From positions 72,077,071 to 72,141,070 of the forward strand of contig CM054183.1 of NCBI GenBank assembly GCA_028829895.1: 64,000 nucleotides of DNA. Reading direction: 5' to 3'. Position 1 is the first letter of the stretch. Each line of letters opens with the position of its first letter. Positions 1 to 11,568 of the stretch are shown piece after piece. Made by a program: the position numbers and the translations under genes. Source of the stretch: Sinotaia quadrata. Lineage: Eukaryota > Mollusca > Gastropoda > Architaenioglossa > Viviparidae. Below the pieces are notes generated by a model, which searched no databases, was not told where the DNA came from, and was given only the letters and a program-made list of their open reading frames with translations.

Positions 1-87
1 GTGATTAGAATCTTAGCTAATGTTTTTAATAATTCTCCAGAAGATTCTATTAGTCTCTCTCAAATGGCGGATACATGGGTGCTGTAA

Positions 88-201
88 ATGTTTTCTCTCT
101 TCCACAACATTAAAGACAAATATTTACGGTCACACAGTATTTCAAAAGGTGGAAAACTTCTTACCAAAGAAGAAGATAAATCCGTCTTTAATCTATATTC
201 A
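88..201 (+). CDS. Candidate coding exon, unrecognised protein
   Basis: Seen: an open frame of 38 codons from an ATG at 88 ends on a consensus donor (TTCA|GTGAGT, GT at 202-203) in phase 0. The peptide is lysine/glutamate-rich and non-repetitive (ISKGGKLLTKEEDKSVFNLY), unlike the array-derived frames around it. A pyrimidine tract followed by an AG just before base 112 could instead be the acceptor of an internal exon. Inference: it may be an upstream exon of the gene represented by the phase-0 exons at 9,639 and 12,315. I do not recognise a family. The 277 bases after it (202-478) are AT-rich and show nothing else. Confidence 0.25.
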
Positions 202-478
202 GTGAGTGCCCATCCACCCTCTATCTCTCATACATGGTTATCAATATTTATAAGAAGGTCAATACATTTATTAAATAAACAATCAAATATATATATAGCA
301 AATACAATGAAAAGATTATAATTATTCAACATCAATATTTCCACGAACCCTGTTGAAATAGTTTCAATATTTATACAGTTTTATATTCTAACACAAGATT
401 CAACAGATAAGTGTCAATATAAACCACAGGGTAATTTCTTATCAGAGAACAGAAATGGAGTTATAGAGATTACAGCGA

Positions 479-671
479 TAACCTTGTTAAGTTTGACAGC
501 AATAATAACCTTGTTAAGTTTGACAGCAATAATAACCTTGTTAAGTTTGACAGCAATAATAACCTTGTTAAGTTTGACAGCAATAATAACCTTGTTAAGT
601 TTGACAGCAATAATAACCTTGTTAAGTTTGACAGCAATAATAACCTTGTTAAGTTTGATGCAGCAATAATA
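479..671. repeat. 27-bp minisatellite, about 7 copies
   Basis: Unit core is CCTTGTTAAGTTTGACAGCA followed by ATAATAA. Copies are nearly identical, and the last carries a 3-bp insertion. Because 27 is a multiple of 3, both strands read as 9-residue repeats; these are not genes. The array starts where the inverted dispersed repeat at 672-1,690 reaches the position of a splice donor in its better copy at 35.2 kb. Confidence 0.9.
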
Positions 672-1690
672 ATCTTTCGCGTGTTTCGTAAGTCTCAATT
701 TTATTGTTCACAATAAGATTGTCAGTTCTTCACATGTTTCTCTTGCACACTGTAGAACACTGATGATCTGCTGTTCTTTCAAGACTAATCTGGGCTCACC
801 TTAGCAGTATTATTCCCCCCAACAGAAGAACAAGGTAGCATTAACTTCCTTGTACCACATTGTAGTCAGGCATTCTTTGCCATAGTACTATGAACAGAGT
901 GTTGTGCAGAGACTTCTCAAATCTACCACAGCTGTAGTGGTTTATAAATCAATAAATGGGTAATCTGGTAAAAGAAAAAACAACCAACCAACCAAACAAA
1001 CAAATGCTTCTCCCCTTTAAAATTTAGTCAGGAAACAAACGCTAAGTTTTCCAGTTTATCATCCCTAACTCCATTCTTTCTTATATTCAAGTCTCAACTT
1101 ACAGTATCCTGCAACAGTATTTATTAGCCCGATACATACATACAGTAGATTAAATACAACATATCAATTTTATGAAGTGTTCACTAGAAACAATGTCAAG
1201 TGTTTAGCATACTATATGCAAGCATCCTAGTTCACAATTTGTAGAAATAATAGTCTACTCACATAATACATCTCTAACTAAAACACAATAATCAATAGCA
1301 AAATGCATGAAATATTTCTGAGTCCATTCTCTCTCAATCTGTCAGTTAACTCACCATGAAGCTAACAGGAACCTTTTATGACCAGAACTTCTGTCACTCC
1401 AAATTTAAAGTGATTAGAAAATAAATTGTTTCAACAGGTAAACTTTGATCTTGGCCCATTGTCTGATCTCGTTCTTGTAAATCTTAACCATTGGATAATA
1501 AAAACTACTCATCTACCTAAAACTGGTGTAGATTACACCAGCAAAGTCTAGCACATTCTCCATCTGAGTTTCTTCACTCCAAAAATATCGTCATAGGTCG
1601 AGTCACGTTAACAATGGCAACAAAGATATAATTATTAAATATAGAAACAGGGATTTGTAAATTTACTCCGCTACAGGTACAAAGTTGAAG
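672..1690 (-). repeat. Dispersed repeat, decayed inverted copy (copy A)
   Basis: Read on the minus strand, this segment aligns with 34,070-35,210 on the plus strand. Shared landmarks include GAGAGAGAATGGACT, AGAAATATTTCATGCATTTT, GGCTAATAAATAC, AAGAAAGAATGGAGTTA and TCATTATCCAATGGTTA-like blocks, with many substitutions and small indels and no (GT)n tract. The part matching the exon-like segment of the other copy keeps a KHxKDY peptide but has an in-frame stop and frameshifts, so it is a relic. Element class unknown; both copies begin near TGT(A/G)GC(A/G)GAGTAAATTT. Confidence 0.7.
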
Positions 1691-1825
1691 GAATCAAATA
1701 AGAGATCTTTTATTCGAGAAGACAAAGTTGAGCACATCCTATTCATACCTTTTCACAACCTCTCATTTACTTTACAAAAGCAACACAACCACAGTTCTCG
1801 ATCATGTCTTTGGATGGCCGCTGAG

Positions 1826-1953
<128 letters not shown>

Positions 1954-2235
1954 TATTTTTCTCAGGAAAGCATCATAATCATGTTCATGTCTTTTGTTGA
2001 TCTCACATTTTCTGTCATAAAACATTACAATCTGTTCTCAGCATGTCTCTGGACACCTATGCTGTTTCAGTTATGGGAGACTATCAAAATCATGAAATTA
2101 AATTTAATCTTCACGATGAAGCATTCATAAAACTTTAATTTGACAATATTAAGTTTGCTAAGTATAAATCCAATGAAAGAATATATACACAGAAATTAAC
2201 AAATATTTCCAGCATAAACACCTGCTTGTAACATT

Positions 2236-3060
2236 CAATGATAAGGACCACTTAAATGGCAAATCGCATTATTAGTCAATATCCTTCTATGTGGCAAATC
2301 ACATTATTAGTAAATACCCTTTTATGTGGCAAATCGCATTAGTAATTCCTTTTGAATAACACATTTAAATAGTAAATGCCATCTGAGTCAAGTATATTAC
2401 TTAATGCCCGTCTAGTGACTATTGTTTCTAGTAATTAATATTCTAGTGTCAGATCACATCAAAATAAGTGCCATTAGTACCAGTGTCAGATTTTCTGGTA
2501 AAAACTATTCTACTATTAGTTTTACTAGTAACTACTATTTTTTATCAACTCTTTCTAGTAAATAATATTCTAGTGGTGTCAGATCACATCAGTAAATGCC
2601 TTTAGTACTTACCATTTCAGTGTCAGATTTTCTAGTGAAAACTATTCTAATGTCAGGTCTTATAGTAAATACTATTTTAGTGTCAGATCATACAAGTAAC
2701 TACCAATTTAATATCAGATCTTGCTCAATATAATTAATTTTAATGAAAGGTCTTACTAGTAAATGCCAAGCTAGTGTCAGATCTTACTAATACATACCAT
2801 TTAAGTGTCAGATCTTCCTAATACATACCAGTTAAGTGTCAGGTTTACTAATACATACCAGTTAAGTGTCAGATCTTACTAATACATACCAGTTAACTGT
2901 CAGATCTTACTAATACATACCAGTTAAGTGTCAGGTTTACTAATAAATACATTATGAATGGACAATCCTTATTACTAAATTCCTTCTAAGTGTTTACTAA
3001 TAAATACATTATGAATGGACAATCCTTATTACTAAATTCCTTCTAAGTGGCAAATCCTAG
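2236..3060. repeat. Degenerate 31-40 bp minisatellite field, first part
   Basis: A shared core (TGTCAGATCTTACTAGTAAATAC, split over imperfect units) recurs every 31-40 bp, decayed at the left and more regular from 2,780 (31-bp units with ACATACCAGTTAAGTGTCAG). A block of about 190 bp containing ATTATGAATGGACAATCC occurs three times (2,940, 2,996 and 3,190 regions), showing segmental duplication inside the field. Confidence 0.8.
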
Positions 3061-3795
3061 CAATAGACACTCACCGAGCGACGAAATCTTACCCATAGAC
3101 ACTCACCGAAATACAAATCTTACCAGTTAAGTGTCAGGTTTACTAATACATACCAGTTAAGTGTCAGATCTTACTAATACATACCAGTTAAGTGTCAGGT
3201 TTACTAATAAATACATTATGAATGGACAATCCTTATTACTAAATTCCTTCTAAGTGGCAAATCCTAGCAATAGACACTCACCGAGCGACGAAATCTTACC
3301 CATAGACACTCACCGAAATACAAATCTTACCCATAGACACTCACCGAAATACAAATCTTACCCATAGACACTTACCGAAATACAAATCTTACCCATAGAC
3401 ACTCACCGAAATACAAATCTTACCCATAGACACTCACCGAAATACAAATCGTACCCATAGACACTCACCGAAATACAAAATAATCTTACCCATAGACACT
3501 CACCGAAATACAAATCTTACCCATAGACACTCACCGAAATACAAATCTTACCCATAGACACTCACCGAAATACAAATCGTACCCATAGACACTCACCGAA
3601 ATACAAATCTTACCCATAGACACTCACCGAAATACAAATTGTACCCATAGACACTCACCGAAATACAAAATAATCTTACCGATAGACATTACCGAAATAC
3701 AAATCTTACCAATAGACACTCACCGAGAGACAAATCTTACCAATAGACACTCACCGAGAGACAAATCTTACCAATAGACACTCACCGAGAGACAA
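3061..3795. repeat. 31-bp minisatellite, about 23 copies
   Basis: Unit contains ATAGACACTCACCGAAATAC then AAATCTTACCC. Variants carry GAGCGACG or GAGAGAC in place of GAAATAC. Interrupted at 3,127-3,250 by a block of the neighbouring subfamily. Confidence 0.9.
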
Positions 3796-4400
3796 ATCTT
3801 ACTTCCAAATAATTCTTAAGTGGGAAATAAATATCTTTTGAGTGTCAAATCGTACCAGTAACCATTTAAATGTAAGATCTTGCTAGTAAATATAATTAAA
3901 TTTTATTTGTTTGGGAAATTTCACAAATAATTACATTTCGATGTAAATCCTACCAGTAAATACCGTTTGGGTGTCAAATATTACAATTAAATATTATTTG
4001 ATTGTCAAATCTTGTCATTAAATGTTTTTTAATGTAAAAGCTTACCAGTATTTCTTTAAGCAACAAATCTTACCAGTAAATATTCTTGAAGTGTAAATGT
4101 TATTACAAATACCTTTTGCGTGTCAAATCTTACAATTAAATATTTTTTAAGTATCACATACTATTAATGAATTCTTTGTGTATCAAATCTTACATTTAAA
4201 TATTTTTTAAGTATCACATACTATTAATGAATTCTTTGTGTGTCAAATCTTACAAGTAAATTTCACTGAATGGCAAAACTTACTAGTACATTTTTTTTAA
4301 CAATAAATCTTTTGAATATAGAGTAGCAATCTTTCAGTAAATATCTTTCGGCAATCCTTACCAATAAGTATTCTTTGAGAGGCAAATCAGTCTGGCTAGT
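3796..4400. repeat. Degenerate 33-38 bp minisatellite
   Basis: Units share TCAAATCTTAC(A/C)AGTAAAT and a TTTTTTAAGTGT-like tail. Divergence is high, with one recent duplication at 4,140-4,245. It belongs to the same lineage as the arrays on both sides. Confidence 0.7.
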
Positions 4401-5085
4401 AATATTCTTAGAGAGGCAAAGTTCACTAGTGATATTCTTAGAGAGGTAAATTTCACTAGTAATATTCTTAGAGAGACAAATTTTACTAGTAAATATTCTT
4501 AGAGAGACATTTTACTAGTAAATATTCTTAGAGAGACATTTTACTAGTAAATATTCTTAGAGACACATTTTACTAGTAAATAATCTTAGAGAGACATTTT
4601 CCTAGTAAATAATCTTAGAGAGACATTTTACTTAGAGACACATTTTACTAGTAAATATTCTTAGAGACACATTTTACTAGTAAATAATCTTAGAGAGACA
4701 TTTTCCTAGTAAATAATCTTAGAGAGACATTTTACTTAGAGACACATTTTACTAGTAAATATTCTTAGAGAGACATTTTACTAGTAAATATTCTTAGAGA
4801 GACATTTTACTAGTAAATATTCTTAGAGACACATTTTACTAGTAAATATTCTTAGAGACACATTTTACTAGTAAATATTCTTAGAGACACATTTTACTAG
4901 TAAATATTCTTAGAGACACATTTTACTAGTAAATATTCTTAGAGACACATTTTACTAGTAAATAATCTTAGAGAGACATTTTCCTAGTAAATAATCTTAG
5001 AGAGACATTTTACTTAGAGACACATTTTACTAGTAAATATTCTTAGAGACACATTTTACTTAGAGACACATTTTTAGTAAATAAT
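4401..5085. repeat. 29-bp minisatellite with higher-order units
   Basis: Unit core is ACATTTTACTAGTAAATATT then CTTAGAGAC. A longer block (two AATAATCTTAGAGAG variants followed by a shortened unit) recurs at about 4,575, 4,680 and 4,965, so homogenisation acted on multi-unit blocks. Confidence 0.9.
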
Positions 5086-5845
5086 CTTCGAATGGCAAAT
5101 CATCGTATAGAATAAACGAAACCTCCCTTAGACATAAGCAGCGAAACTTATGACCCCCAGGAAAAGCAATATTTGATATCGTCCAAAGAGGCGAACCTAG
5201 CAATATCAGTTCTTTATTGAAATAATAGTCCACCAACACTCTGCATTAATTTGTTTAATTAATTTAATATTCTCTTCCCTCAATTATTGCACATTTTCAG
5301 TTACCAGAATGGTGCGTAACTCTTACCAGTAAATATCCTTTTGTTATGCGTGACAACTTGCTGCTTGTCGTCACACTGATGATGGTCGTAATTGCAAACA
5401 TCAAAAAGACCTGTAGAAATGCAGACATTATGTTGCTTTTATTCGTCTGCGCGTTGAGTGCGATATGATGGCCACTACACCAAGGCGGGTGTTCAGTCAC
5501 TATTTGTCAGTGTTGATGGCCAATATATAAAGGTGCTTGTCTCTTTATTCTTTGATTACTCACAGTTTGAGGAATAGAAAGTGGCCTCCTACGTGTTTAT
5601 ATTTAGTTTGCTTTTCCACTCACGGCTGAATAGAGATGAGAGCCTCTTTATTCTCAAGTGTTCTTTAGCGACACGTCATCATTTCGAGAATGTAGTCTAT
5701 TCGTTTGACTGAATGTCTAGACTTCACATCTGCTTCACAAGTTCAATGATATAGCGTCGCCAACAAAAAAAAATACACAATCGATATGAAGTCGCATTAA
5801 GGGGAAAAGAAATACATTAACGCTTATTTACTTTATTCTGTTTCC
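5086..5845. other. Non-repetitive island
   Basis: Mostly unique sequence between two array fields. The candidate exon at 5,327-5,428 (minus strand) is the only coding-like part I can support. On the minus strand a TATATATT at about 5,524-5,531 lies roughly 95-105 bases upstream of that exon's ATG. Nothing recognisable at 5,535-5,845. Confidence 0.5.
5327..5428 (-). CDS. Candidate first exon with signal peptide
   Basis: Seen: ATG at 5,428-5,426, 34 open codons and a consensus donor (TTTACTG|GTAAGAG, GT at 5,326-5,325) in phase 0. The peptide starts MSAFLQVFLMFAITTIISVT, a hydrophobic run typical of a secretory signal, then polar residues. The donor region resembles the core of the minisatellite field that begins just downstream on this strand, so the site could be coincidental array sequence. 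No further exon of this gene is visible before the window edge, and no family is recognised. Confidence 0.22.
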
Positions 5846-6446
5846 TGTCAGCCATAGGTTTATTTTGTGATGTCTGTCAGCCATAGGTTTACTTTGTGAT
5901 GTCTGTCAGCCATAGGTTTATTTTGTGACGTTGTCTATCAACCATAGATTTACTTTGTGACGTTGTCTGTCAGCCAAAAGTTTACTTTGTGACGTTGTCT
6001 GTCAGCCTTAGCTTTACTTCGTGACGTTGCTTGTCAGCAGCCAAAAGTTTAGTTTATTCTGTTGTTTGTAAGCTAAATGTTTAGTTTATTGTGTTGTCTG
6101 TAAGCTAAAGGTTAACTTTATTCTGTTGTCTGTGAGCTAAAGGTTTACTTTATTCTGTTGTCTGTGAGCTAAAGGTTTACTTTATTCTGTTGTCTGTGAG
6201 CTAAAGGTTCACTTTATGACGTTGTCTGTGAGCTAAAGGTTTACTTTATTCTGTTGTCTGTGAGCTAAAGGTTTACTTTATTCTGTTGTCTGTGAGCTAA
6301 AGGTTTACTTTATTCTGTTGTCTGTGAGCTAAAGGTTTACTTTATTCTGTTGTCTGTGAGCTAAAGGTTTACTTTATTCTGTTGTCTGTGAGCTAAAGGT
6401 TTACTTTATGACGTTGTCTGTGAGCTAAAGGTTTACTTTATGACGT
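5846..6446. repeat. 32-bp minisatellite, about 18 copies
   Basis: Unit core is CTGTTGTCTGTGAGCTAAAG then GTTTACTTTATT. The left third is a diverged subfamily (GTCAGCCATAGGTTTACTTT with GTGACGTT); the right two thirds are homogeneous. Confidence 0.92.
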
Positions 6447-6642
6447 GTGCGTAGAAACACTGGCATATTAACATTCACAGTGCACGACTCGTTCAGTCAA
6501 TAGTACATCAAACACGTATTAAGACAGATTGCTCAATCGGTTAGTAGTTAGTTAGTTTTTTTTTAAAAGTACATCTAATACTTTAACGGGTTCCCGAATC
6601 AGCCAGTCAATCACTATGTACGGCACTCAAAACATAAGCTCG

Positions 6643-7045
6643 ACACATTACTAAACTAGCTAATTGTTCATTACTTTCTGTATAAGAAACATGTAGGCCC
6701 TACCCAACACACATTACTAAACTAGCTAATTGTTCATTACTTTCTGTATAAGAAACATGTAGGCCCTACCCAACACACATTACTAAACTAGCTAATTGTT
6801 CATTACTTTCTGTATAAGAAACATGTAGGCCCTACCCAACACACATTACTAAACTAGCTAATTGTTCATTACTTTCTGTATAAGAAACATGTAGGCCCTA
6901 CCCAACACACATTACTAAACTAGCTAATTGTTCATTACTTTCTGTATAAGAAACATGTAGGCCCTACCCAACACACATTACTAAAATAGCTAGTTTGTTA
7001 CTTTTAGTATAAGAAAATGTAGGCCTTACCAATCACATATTGCTA
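6643..7045. repeat. 66-bp minisatellite, 5 identical copies plus decayed edge
   Basis: Copies start at 6,643, 6,709, 6,775, 6,841 and 6,907 and appear identical; a sixth, diverged copy runs from 6,973. Core: AAACTAGCTAATTGTTCATT. Identity over 66-bp units implies recent amplification. The flanks 6,447-6,642 and 7,046-7,350 hold nothing I recognise. Confidence 0.95.
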
Positions 7046-7350
7046 AATCAGTAAATCGCTTTTACTTTCAGTAATTTTTACACAAAATTTACTTAACAGG
7101 AATAGATAATTACAGTAGTTCGTCACTTTCAGTAAACAGCATAGAACAGCCTCCCTCGTCCACCCCACCCCCTTTTTTTTTTTTCTGACCCGGTCAGGAA
7201 ACAGCTTGCACTCAGATGAATTGCACGTCTAATCAATTGAACTGAATGACAGATGTTAAAAGTAAAATCATAACAATCAAGCGAGAACTTGTGACTCGAA
7301 TAGTTCTCAAATAACGTTCTTTGTCACAAATGAATCACTGTTTTGTCCGT

Positions 7351-7515
7351 TATGTGGTGTGCAAAGATTACTTCCTAATTTGGGTATTATATTTGTGTGC
7401 AAAGATTACTTCCTAATTTGGGTATTATATTTGTGTGCAAAGATTACTTTCTAATTTGGGTATTATATTTGTGTGCAAAGATTACTACCTAATTTGGGTT
7501 TTATATTTGTGTGCA
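7351..7515. repeat. 38-bp minisatellite, 4 copies
   Basis: Core GTGTGCAAAGATTACTTCCT with AATTTGGGTATTATATTT; differences at one or two positions between copies. Confidence 0.93.
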
Positions 7516-7559
7516 ATCTCACTTGTGAGATTTTGAAAGAGGAAATCTGTCAGCCAGCC

Positions 7560-7745
7560 TATATAAAACAGAAACAACAAAATATCTATCACAGATAATA
7601 ACTGGTAATATGTTTAAACTACAAGTAGAGGCTGTCTTATGACACAAATAGCTGACAGTCTGTATAGATTACAAGTGGAAGTTGTCTTATGACATAAATA
7701 ACTGACTGTACAGGTTACAAACGGACATAAATAGTAAACAGTTTA
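7560..7745. repeat. Degenerate ~60-bp repeat, about 3 copies
   Basis: Shared elements: CTACAAGTAGAGGCTGTCTTATGACA-like blocks with ATAACTGACTG. Copies lose sequence towards the right. Confidence 0.55.
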
Positions 7746-8398
7746 ATTGATATGGTAGGCATTTTGCATAATATCAAGTCTGAACTACAGTTGGCATTCT
7801 GCCTGAACCCCCCACCCCCCTTCGACCGGGCTAAATAATAATTATTAGCAGCATATCCAGTAAGGGAAACTACTCAACAAATCCCGCCTCCTCATAAATT
7901 AACACATTACATCCCCTAACTAAAACTAGTGTATCAAAATATATCGTAAACCCCAAATTCATATAATCAGAAAATTTTTTAAAAAATAAACAAATTAAAA
8001 ATGTTTAAATAAAAATAAAAATCTCGATCTTCACACAAACAATTCAGGGGAATTACAAAGAAATTAAAAATTTCACACTAACAATTAAAGAAAAAATTAA
8101 ATTATATCGACATTCACATAAACAATGTAAGGGAAAAAACGAAAATAAAGTTCAGAAATTTATTATTCTGTTATTAACCATGAGTAATTACTCAGTATTA
8201 ATAAGAACCACTTGACTTAAAATCAGTCAATTAAAATATATATTAAAACGAGGTTGAATTGAAAATGTTATGAAAGAATAGAGAAAATCGAGCATTCTAA
8301 AAAAAATATCAAAGATAGCAAATTAAAACTTGAAAGATATACGTGACGTTAATAGTTATTAAACTGATATTTACCAGCCATCTCAGTCAAAGAAACAA
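7746..8398. other. AT-rich stretch without a recognised gene
   Basis: Contains C-runs at about 7,808-7,823 and an A/T-rich block (7,980-8,180) with loose repeats of CACACAAACAATT and AAAGAAATTAAAAA. No coding-like frame or splice-bounded exon was found on either strand. Confidence 0.5.
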
Positions 8399-8670
8399 AC
8401 TGCAATACAGGCTGACAAAGACCCAGGCTAAAGTCATGTTGACAGGACTAAGTCCTTGGCTAAAGACAGGCTGACAGGACTAAATCCGTGGCTAAAGACA
8501 GGCTGACAGTTCTAAGACTCAGGCTAAAGTCATGTTGACAGGAGTTAAGTCCCTGACTAAAGACAGGCTGACAGGACTAAGTTCCCGACTGAAAGCAGGT
8601 TGACACGACTAAGTTCCCGACTAAAGACAGGTTGACACGACTAAGTTTCCGACTAAAGAAGCTGTCAAGA
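8399..8670. repeat. ~32-bp minisatellite, about 8 copies
   Basis: Core GGCTAAAGACAGGCTGACAG then GACTAAGTCC; variable tail (CCTGG, CCCGA, TTCCGA). Confidence 0.85.
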
Positions 8671-8924
8671 CTAAAGAAAAGTACAATAGACAAATAACCA
8701 ATGACCATACAGTCCTTACGAAGACATTTTATAATCTGTTAGTCACTTGGAGATTACTCTCATGCATCGTCAATAATCACAGACAGCTGGATAGAATGCA
8801 GGGTCATGTGATTCGTATGATGCTGATGGCTAATTGACGCCAACGCGATATGTTATAATGTACTTTTAAGACTCACAACATAGATCTAAAGCAACGCGAT
8901 ATGTTTGTTAGCCTATGACTTTCC

Positions 8925-9345
8925 ATTGCTAAGACTGTATACATTTCTTAGTGTATGCCTTTACTAAGACTGTATACGTTTCTTAGTGCATGCCTTTACT
9001 AATACTGTGTACGTTTGTTAGTATAAGTCTTTACTAATACTGTGTACGTTTGTTAGTATATATCTTTACTAATACTGTGTACGTTTGTTAGTGTGTCTTT
9101 ACTAATACTGTGTAGGTTTGTTAGTATATATCTTTACTAATACTGTGTACGTTTGTTAGTGTATGTCTTTACTAATACTGTGTACGTTTGTTAGTATAAG
9201 TCTTTACTAATACTGTGTACGTTTGTTAGTATAAGTCTTTACTAATACTGTGTACGTTTGTTAGTGTATGTCTTTCCATTATTAATACTGTGTACGTTTG
9301 TTAGTGTGTGTCTTTCCATTAGTAATACTGTGTACGTTGGTTCAA
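8925..9345. repeat. 35-bp minisatellite, about 12 copies
   Basis: Core TGTGTACGTTTGTTAGTATA then AGTCTTTACTAATAC. The last two units carry a CCATT insertion. The open frame at 9,258-9,452 starts in it. Confidence 0.92.
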
Positions 9346-9377
9346 GTCACTGTGGAATGCTTGTTTCCTGCCCTCAG

Positions 9378-9452
9378 AATCGTCAAATACCATTTGAGAG
9401 CAGCAATGAAGCTGGGCCTATTAGAATCGACTTTTCTAAAGAACCAATTTAA
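9378..9452 (+). CDS. Possible alternative last exon
   Basis: Seen: a strong acceptor (TTTCCTGCCCTCAG|AAT) followed by 24 open codons and TAA. The peptide is non-repetitive (NRQIPFESSNEAGPIRIDFS...). An ATTAAA lies about 60 bases downstream. It begins in phase 0, like the exon 187 bases further on. Inference: an alternative or separate gene end; it could equally be a chance acceptor plus short open frame. Confidence 0.22.
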   Translation, partial: NRQIPFESSNEAGPIRIDFSKEPI

Positions 9453-9638
9453 TTTAGAGAAATATAATTAAATACATTTATGAGATTTTTTGATTATATA
9501 TGTATATGATTAAAGAATAGTTTAAAAATGAAATCTATGAAAGCCCCTTCTTAATTTATTCACACCTAAACCATACTCGTTCATGAAACTTCATACAAGT
9601 ATCATTTTGTGCCGAACTGTACTAGTACTAAACTACAG

Positions 9639-9740
9639 GTGGAGTCGGGAGTCGAACTTCAAGAGCTTGACCGACTCTACTACCCTCTTGAGTCGATTGC
9701 GTGCGGCAGTGGAAAGTTTGTCAGACATCACGTGGCTGAC
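9639..9740 (+). CDS. Candidate internal coding exon, unrecognised protein
   Basis: Seen: a branch-point-like TACTAAAC lies just before the acceptor CTACAG|GTGGAG; then come 34 open codons and a donor GCTGAC|GTGGGT, giving a phase 0-0 exon of 102 bp. The peptide (ELQELDRLYYPLESIACGSG ... KFVRHHVAD) has balanced composition, higher GC than its surroundings and no repeat. A second donor (GTATCA) four bases later would give phase 1. Inference: it splices in frame to the terminal exon at 12,315, across an intron made largely of tandem arrays. I cannot name the family. Confidence 0.42.
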
Positions 9741-10018
9741 GTGGGTATCACGTGTTGTGTGTTAGTTTCCGAAGGCTCTGTTTTAGATTTTTTTTTTCCA
9801 TTTAGTATTCCTTATGTATCTTTTATTCGTCACCCACTTCCAAGGCTAGTAACAAAATCAAAATAGTTATAACTGTCAACATAATGGCTAGTAAAACAAT
9901 CTTTAAAAAAAAAGTATAACTATCAACATAATGAATGACGATGAAGCAGTCAGAAATATTTTTGTATTTCTTTAAAAAAAATTAAATACTTAAACCTATT
10001 CTGGAACAATCGTTTTCC
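9741..10018. other. Short AT-rich spacer
   Basis: Homopolymer T and A runs at about 9,789 and 9,905 and two loose copies of ATAACTGTCAACATAATG. No gene seen. Confidence 0.4.
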
Positions 10019-10019
10019 C

Positions 10020-10200
10020 AGCACTTCACGGCAAATCGGTGAATCTGTACGAGTGGACAAATCATTTCACAGCACTTTACAGCAAATCGGTGAATCTGTA
10101 CGAGCGGACAAATCACTTCACAGCAAATCAGTGAACCTGTACGAGTGGACAAATCACTTCACAGCAAATCGGTGAATCTGTACGAGTGGACAAATCTCTT
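10020..10200. repeat. 41-bp minisatellite, about 4 copies
   Basis: Core CAGCAAATCGGTGAATCTGT then ACGAGTGGACAAATC; the first units carry an extra 12 bp (CAGCACTTTACA). Confidence 0.9.
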
Positions 10201-10382
10201 GTTACCGGGTTGGGGTAGAGTAGAGGTGTATTATGCAGATATTAACACTTCAGATGCAAATAAAAATAAATAACGCAGGATTTCTGGGTTGTATTTTTAA
10301 TATATATATATATAATGGAACTATTTATGTTTTTAAAAGAAGTAATAAAACATAAGTATTTCCTATTATTACCAAAAATATT

Positions 10383-11025
10383 AGCATACAGTCAGGGGTG
10401 TTTGGGGTTTACGTGAGCCTATTACTCTCTATTATTACCACAAAGATTAATATACAGTCAGAGGTGTTTGGGATTTACGTGATCCTATTACTCTCTATTA
10501 GTACCACAAAGATTAACATACAGTCAGGGTGTTTTTGGGTTTACGTGAACCTGTTACTCTCTATTAGTATCACAAAAATTAACATACAGTCAGGGGTGTT
10601 TTGGGTTTACATGAACCTGTTACTCTCTATTAGTACCACAAAGATTAACATACAGTCAGGGTGTTTTTGGGTTTACGTGAACCTGTTACTCTCTATTATT
10701 ACCACAAAAATTAACATACAGTCAGGGGTGTTTTGGGTTTACGTGAACCTGTTACTCTCTATTATTACCACAAAGATTAACATACAGTCAGAGGTGTTTG
10801 GGGTTTACGTGAACCTGTTACTCTCTATTATTACCACAAAGATTAATATACAGTCAGGGTGTTTTGGGGTTTACGTGAACCTGTTACTCTCTATTATTAC
10901 CACAAAGATTAACATACAGTCAGGGGTGTTTTGGGTTTACGTGAACCTGTTACTCTCTATTAGTACCACAAAGATTAACATACAGTCAGGGTGTTTTTGG
11001 GTTTACGTGAACCTGTTACTCTCTC
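10383..11025. repeat. 66-bp minisatellite, about 10 copies
   Basis: Core TTTACGTGAACCTGTTACTC with ACCACAAAGATTAACATACA. The 22-codon period gives a 234-codon plus-strand frame (YVNLLLSI...TTKINIQSG repeats); its periodicity and identity to the DNA repeat make it an array translation, although expression cannot be excluded from sequence. Confidence 0.93.
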
Positions 11026-11565
11026 TATATATATTCAATGTAAATAGTTGTCGTCTCCCTCATTCCATTTGTTGGCATTTTTACGCTAGTGAGTTGTCAT
11101 AACAAATTGCCAGTTACTCTTAGCTACAATTTTCGAGGGCTGTATGTATATATATTTTATGAGAGAGGGAGAGGGAGTGTGTGTGGTTTATTCGTGTTTT
11201 AGTTATTATCTTCTGCATGTTGGGTTGTTGGGTGCACTCCATGTTCCCTGCACTACTATTGTAAGTGTTAGAGCTTCTTACTGATGAAACATTCTGTTAA
11301 GTACCATTCTTCATATCATATAATTATTAAAGTCAAATTAGACTCTTGAATGCTTGGTATAATGTAATAATGGTACTGAAATAAATGTTTGGTGTATAGA
11401 CTTGATGTAACGAAATATTATAATGACATGAACGACAGTTAATTGGAGATCAGCAGGGGGGGGGGGGAGCTAGCCATATACTGGATGAATGAGTGTTAAT
11501 TAATTAAGAGGAAGGGATAATATTTACCGATCCTGGAAGGCAATGTTAACTAGTCTCCTTGTCAT
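11026..11565. other. Unique sequence with a G-run
   Basis: A GAGAGAGGGAGAGGG tract at 11,160 and a run of about 12 G at 11,455-11,467. No exon or element recognised. Confidence 0.4.
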
Positions 11566-11568
11566 TAT

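Noticed and set aside
7795..7850. C-rich patch resembling one end of a hAT-like element
   Set aside because: No matching second end or target duplication found.
9640..9705. tRNA-like B box (GTTCGACTCCC) on the minus strand
   Set aside because: The A-box to B-box distance and acceptor pairing do not fit a tRNA, and the segment is better explained as a plus-strand coding exon.
10398..11102. 234-codon plus-strand frame of 22-residue repeats
   Set aside because: Array translation (66-bp units). Substitutions between units are not biased to synonymous positions as far as I can see.
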